Shown here piece after piece: positions 62,958-64,000 of a stretch of 64,000 nt of DNA (the first letter of the stretch is position 1; the number at the start of each line of letters is the position of its first letter). A program made the position numbers and the translations under genes. The notes below the pieces were generated by a model. The model was not told where the DNA came from. It worked only from the letters and a program-made list of their open reading frames with translations, and made no database searches. The stretch spans positions 1 to 64,000 of the forward strand of contig CALLUS010000015.1 in NCBI GenBank assembly GCA_938010435.1. The letters run 5' to 3'. Source of the stretch: an uncultured Rhizobiaceae group bacterium. Its GTDB lineage: Bacteria > Pseudomonadota > Alphaproteobacteria > Rhizobiales > Rhizobiaceae.

Positions 62958-63383
62958 ATGAAAACTCTTGCCGGATTTTTCTGTGGTTTGTTGTTCGGTG
63001 TGGGGCTCGTTATTTCAGGTATGGGCGACCCTGCCAAAGTGCTCAATTTCCTGGACCTATTTGGAACATGGGACCCAAGCTTGGCTTTTGTAATGGGCGG
63101 CGCTGTGTTGGTGTCATTTATCGGCTATCGATATATTCTTAACCGTCCGGCGCCCGTGTTTTCAGATGTGTTTCACATTCCCACCAAAACAGACGCTGAC
63201 AGTCAGTTGCTGACCGGGGCTTCATTGTTTGGCATTGGTTGGGGCTTGGGAGGGTTTTGCCCAGGGCCTGCATTTACAGCTTTACCATTGCTGTCCACTG
63301 GGATCATCGCGTTTTTTCCCGCACTTGTGATTGGCATGTGGTTGGGCCGTATGGCACCATCTTATTTAGCTGCACGGACGTAG
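62958..63383 (+). CDS. YeeE/YedE-type sulfur transport protein, second half (DUF6691)
   Basis: 141 residues, GGAGG 6 bases before the ATG. Starts MKTLAGFFCGLLFGVGLVIS, includes SGMGDPAKVLNFLDLFGTWDP-type wording of the family, and near the end GIGWGLGGFCPGPAF with the conserved Cys. Several membrane segments. Encoded as a pair with the previous gene and next to a persulfide dioxygenase, as in many sulfide-detoxification loci. Confidence 0.88.
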   Translation: MKTLAGFFCGLLFGVGLVISGMGDPAKVLNFLDLFGTWDPSLAFVMGGAVLVSFIGYRYILNRPAPVFSDVFHIPTKTDADSQLLTGASLFGIGWGLGGFCPGPAFTALPLLSTGIIAFFPALVIGMWLGRMAPSYLAART

Positions 63384-63392
63384 GAGATTTTA

Positions 63393-64000
63393 ATGAACAA
63401 TTATCCCGTGAATATGGATCAAAAGCCAGACGTTCACGGCTTCTTTGATTCCGATACAAATACCATTTCTTATTGTGTCAAAGACCCGTCCTCAAAAGCG
63501 TGCGCGCTTTACGACAGTGTGTTGGATTTTGATTTTGCGTCCGGCCGCACATCTAAAAAGTCGGCAGATGCTCTCATTGCCTATGTGAAAGAACAAGGTT
63601 TGACTGTGGAGTGGATTATGGAAACCCACGTTCATGCGGACCATCTTTCTGCGGCTCCCTATTTGCAAGAAGAACTGGGCGGAAAACTTGGCATTGGTGC
63701 CCGTGTGATTGAGGTTCAGGATATCTTCGGCAAGGTTTTCAATGAAGGCACGGAATTTCAACGCGATGGAAGCCAGTTCGATAAATTGTTTGAGGACGGC
63801 GATACTTATTCAATTGGCGGACTGGAGGCGTTCGTTATGGCAACGCCGGGCCATACCCCCGCTTGCACAGCCCATGTGATCGGGGATGCAATGGTTGTTG
63901 GCGATACTTTGTTTATGCCGGATGGTGGCTCTGCCCGCGCGGACTTCCCCGGGGGTGATGCGCGTCAACTTTATCAATCAATTCAAAAGGTTTTAAGTCT
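63393..64000 (+). CDS. Persulfide dioxygenase-like MBL-fold hydrolase (Blh/ETHE1), cut by window end
   Basis: The first 202 codons are visible; the gene runs off the right edge. The ATG at 63393 follows AGGAG by 7 bases. The metal site is METHVHADHLSAAPYL (THxHADH) and ATPGHTPACTAHVIG, then VVGDTLFMPDGGSARADFPG, all matching ETHE1/Blh enzymes, which oxidise glutathione persulfide to sulfite. In Agrobacterium and Xylella, BigR controls such a gene; the same arrangement holds here. Confidence 0.92.
   Translation, partial: MNNYPVNMDQKPDVHGFFDSDTNTISYCVKDPSSKACALYDSVLDFDFASGRTSKKSADALIAYVKEQGLTVEWIMETHVHADHLSAAPYLQEELGGKLGIGARVIEVQDIFGKVFNEGTEFQRDGSQFDKLFEDGDTYSIGGLEAFVMATPGHTPACTAHVIGDAMVVGDTLFMPDGGSARADFPGGDARQLYQSIQKVLS

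Noticed and set aside
1-64000. tRNA or rRNA genes
   Set aside because: No recognisable acceptor/T-arm pattern or rRNA core sequence was seen by eye in the gene-free stretches; a tRNA scan would settle it.

Overview
The window looks like chromosomal DNA of an alphaproteobacterium, most likely a marine member of the Hyphomicrobiales (Rhizobiales). The support is gene content and order: ctrA next to a FliJ-like gene, ruvCAB followed by ybgC-tolQRAB, pal-cpoB-tilS-ftsH-glmM in the order usual for that group, a plant-type (class II) DAHP synthase, a YcjX/YcjF-like pair, rpoH with an RpoH box, and a TRAP transporter plus sulfonate-type dehydrogenases as in marine alphaproteobacteria. This is inference; no rRNA or tRNA gene was recognised and the species cannot be named.

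Layout. 0-5 kb: rpoH, an M20 amidohydrolase, a J-domain protein and an RluD-type pseudouridine synthase. 4.6-12.1 kb: tolB, tolA, tolR, tolQ, ybgC, a metallophosphoesterase and ruvB, ruvA, ruvC, all on the minus strand. 12.2-18.6 kb: a LysR regulator divergent from a DUF1127 gene, a rhizobial-style palindromic intergenic repeat, yebC, sixA, a ycjX/ycjF pair and a secreted protein. 18.5-22 kb: an overlapping nadE-folP-folB-folK operon. 22-29.5 kb: a GFA protein, class II DAHP synthase, DUF1801, a GST gene with an in-frame stop, a WYL regulator, an M28 peptidase coupled to a 40-residue membrane protein, recQ, and an Ala/Glu/Lys-rich lipoprotein.

29.64-32.48 kb is a complete, apparently undescribed IS1595-family element of 2837 bp. 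It has 25-bp terminal inverted repeats (24/25 matching) and an 8-bp target duplication (ATAATTTG). Besides the transposase and a coupled 62-residue protein it carries a winged-helix/coiled-coil gene followed 9 bp later by a gene resembling BECR-fold (barnase/EndoU/RelE-like) toxin nucleases. A 35-residue ORF with a strong ribosome binding site lies behind a large stem-loop. A hairpin covers the transposase start. A mobile element carrying a toxin/antitoxin-like pair is the best candidate here for a new system.

32.5-46.8 kb: a second GFA gene, fliJ, ctrA with a long GANTC-rich promoter region, several reductase/thioredoxin-fold and secreted genes, then glmM, ftsH, tilS, cpoB and pal. The Tol-Pal locus is therefore split: pal/cpoB lie about 39 kb from tolB. 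45.8-53.6 kb: a ureohydrolase divergent from a complete peptide/nickel-type ABC transporter (D-F-A-B-C), then an IclR regulator. 53.7-62.1 kb: a plus-strand catabolic cluster: GMC oxidoreductase, TerC, TRAP binding protein (interrupted by an in-frame TAA), fused DctQM permease, HisD-like dehydrogenase of the sulfopropanediol type and a zinc alcohol dehydrogenase. The end of the window is a divergent persulfide-response locus: a BigR/SqrR-like ArsR repressor, two YeeE/YedE-type sulfur transport proteins and a persulfide dioxygenase-like hydrolase cut by the window edge. Organosulfonate use and sulfide/persulfide handling side by side form a plausible functional theme.
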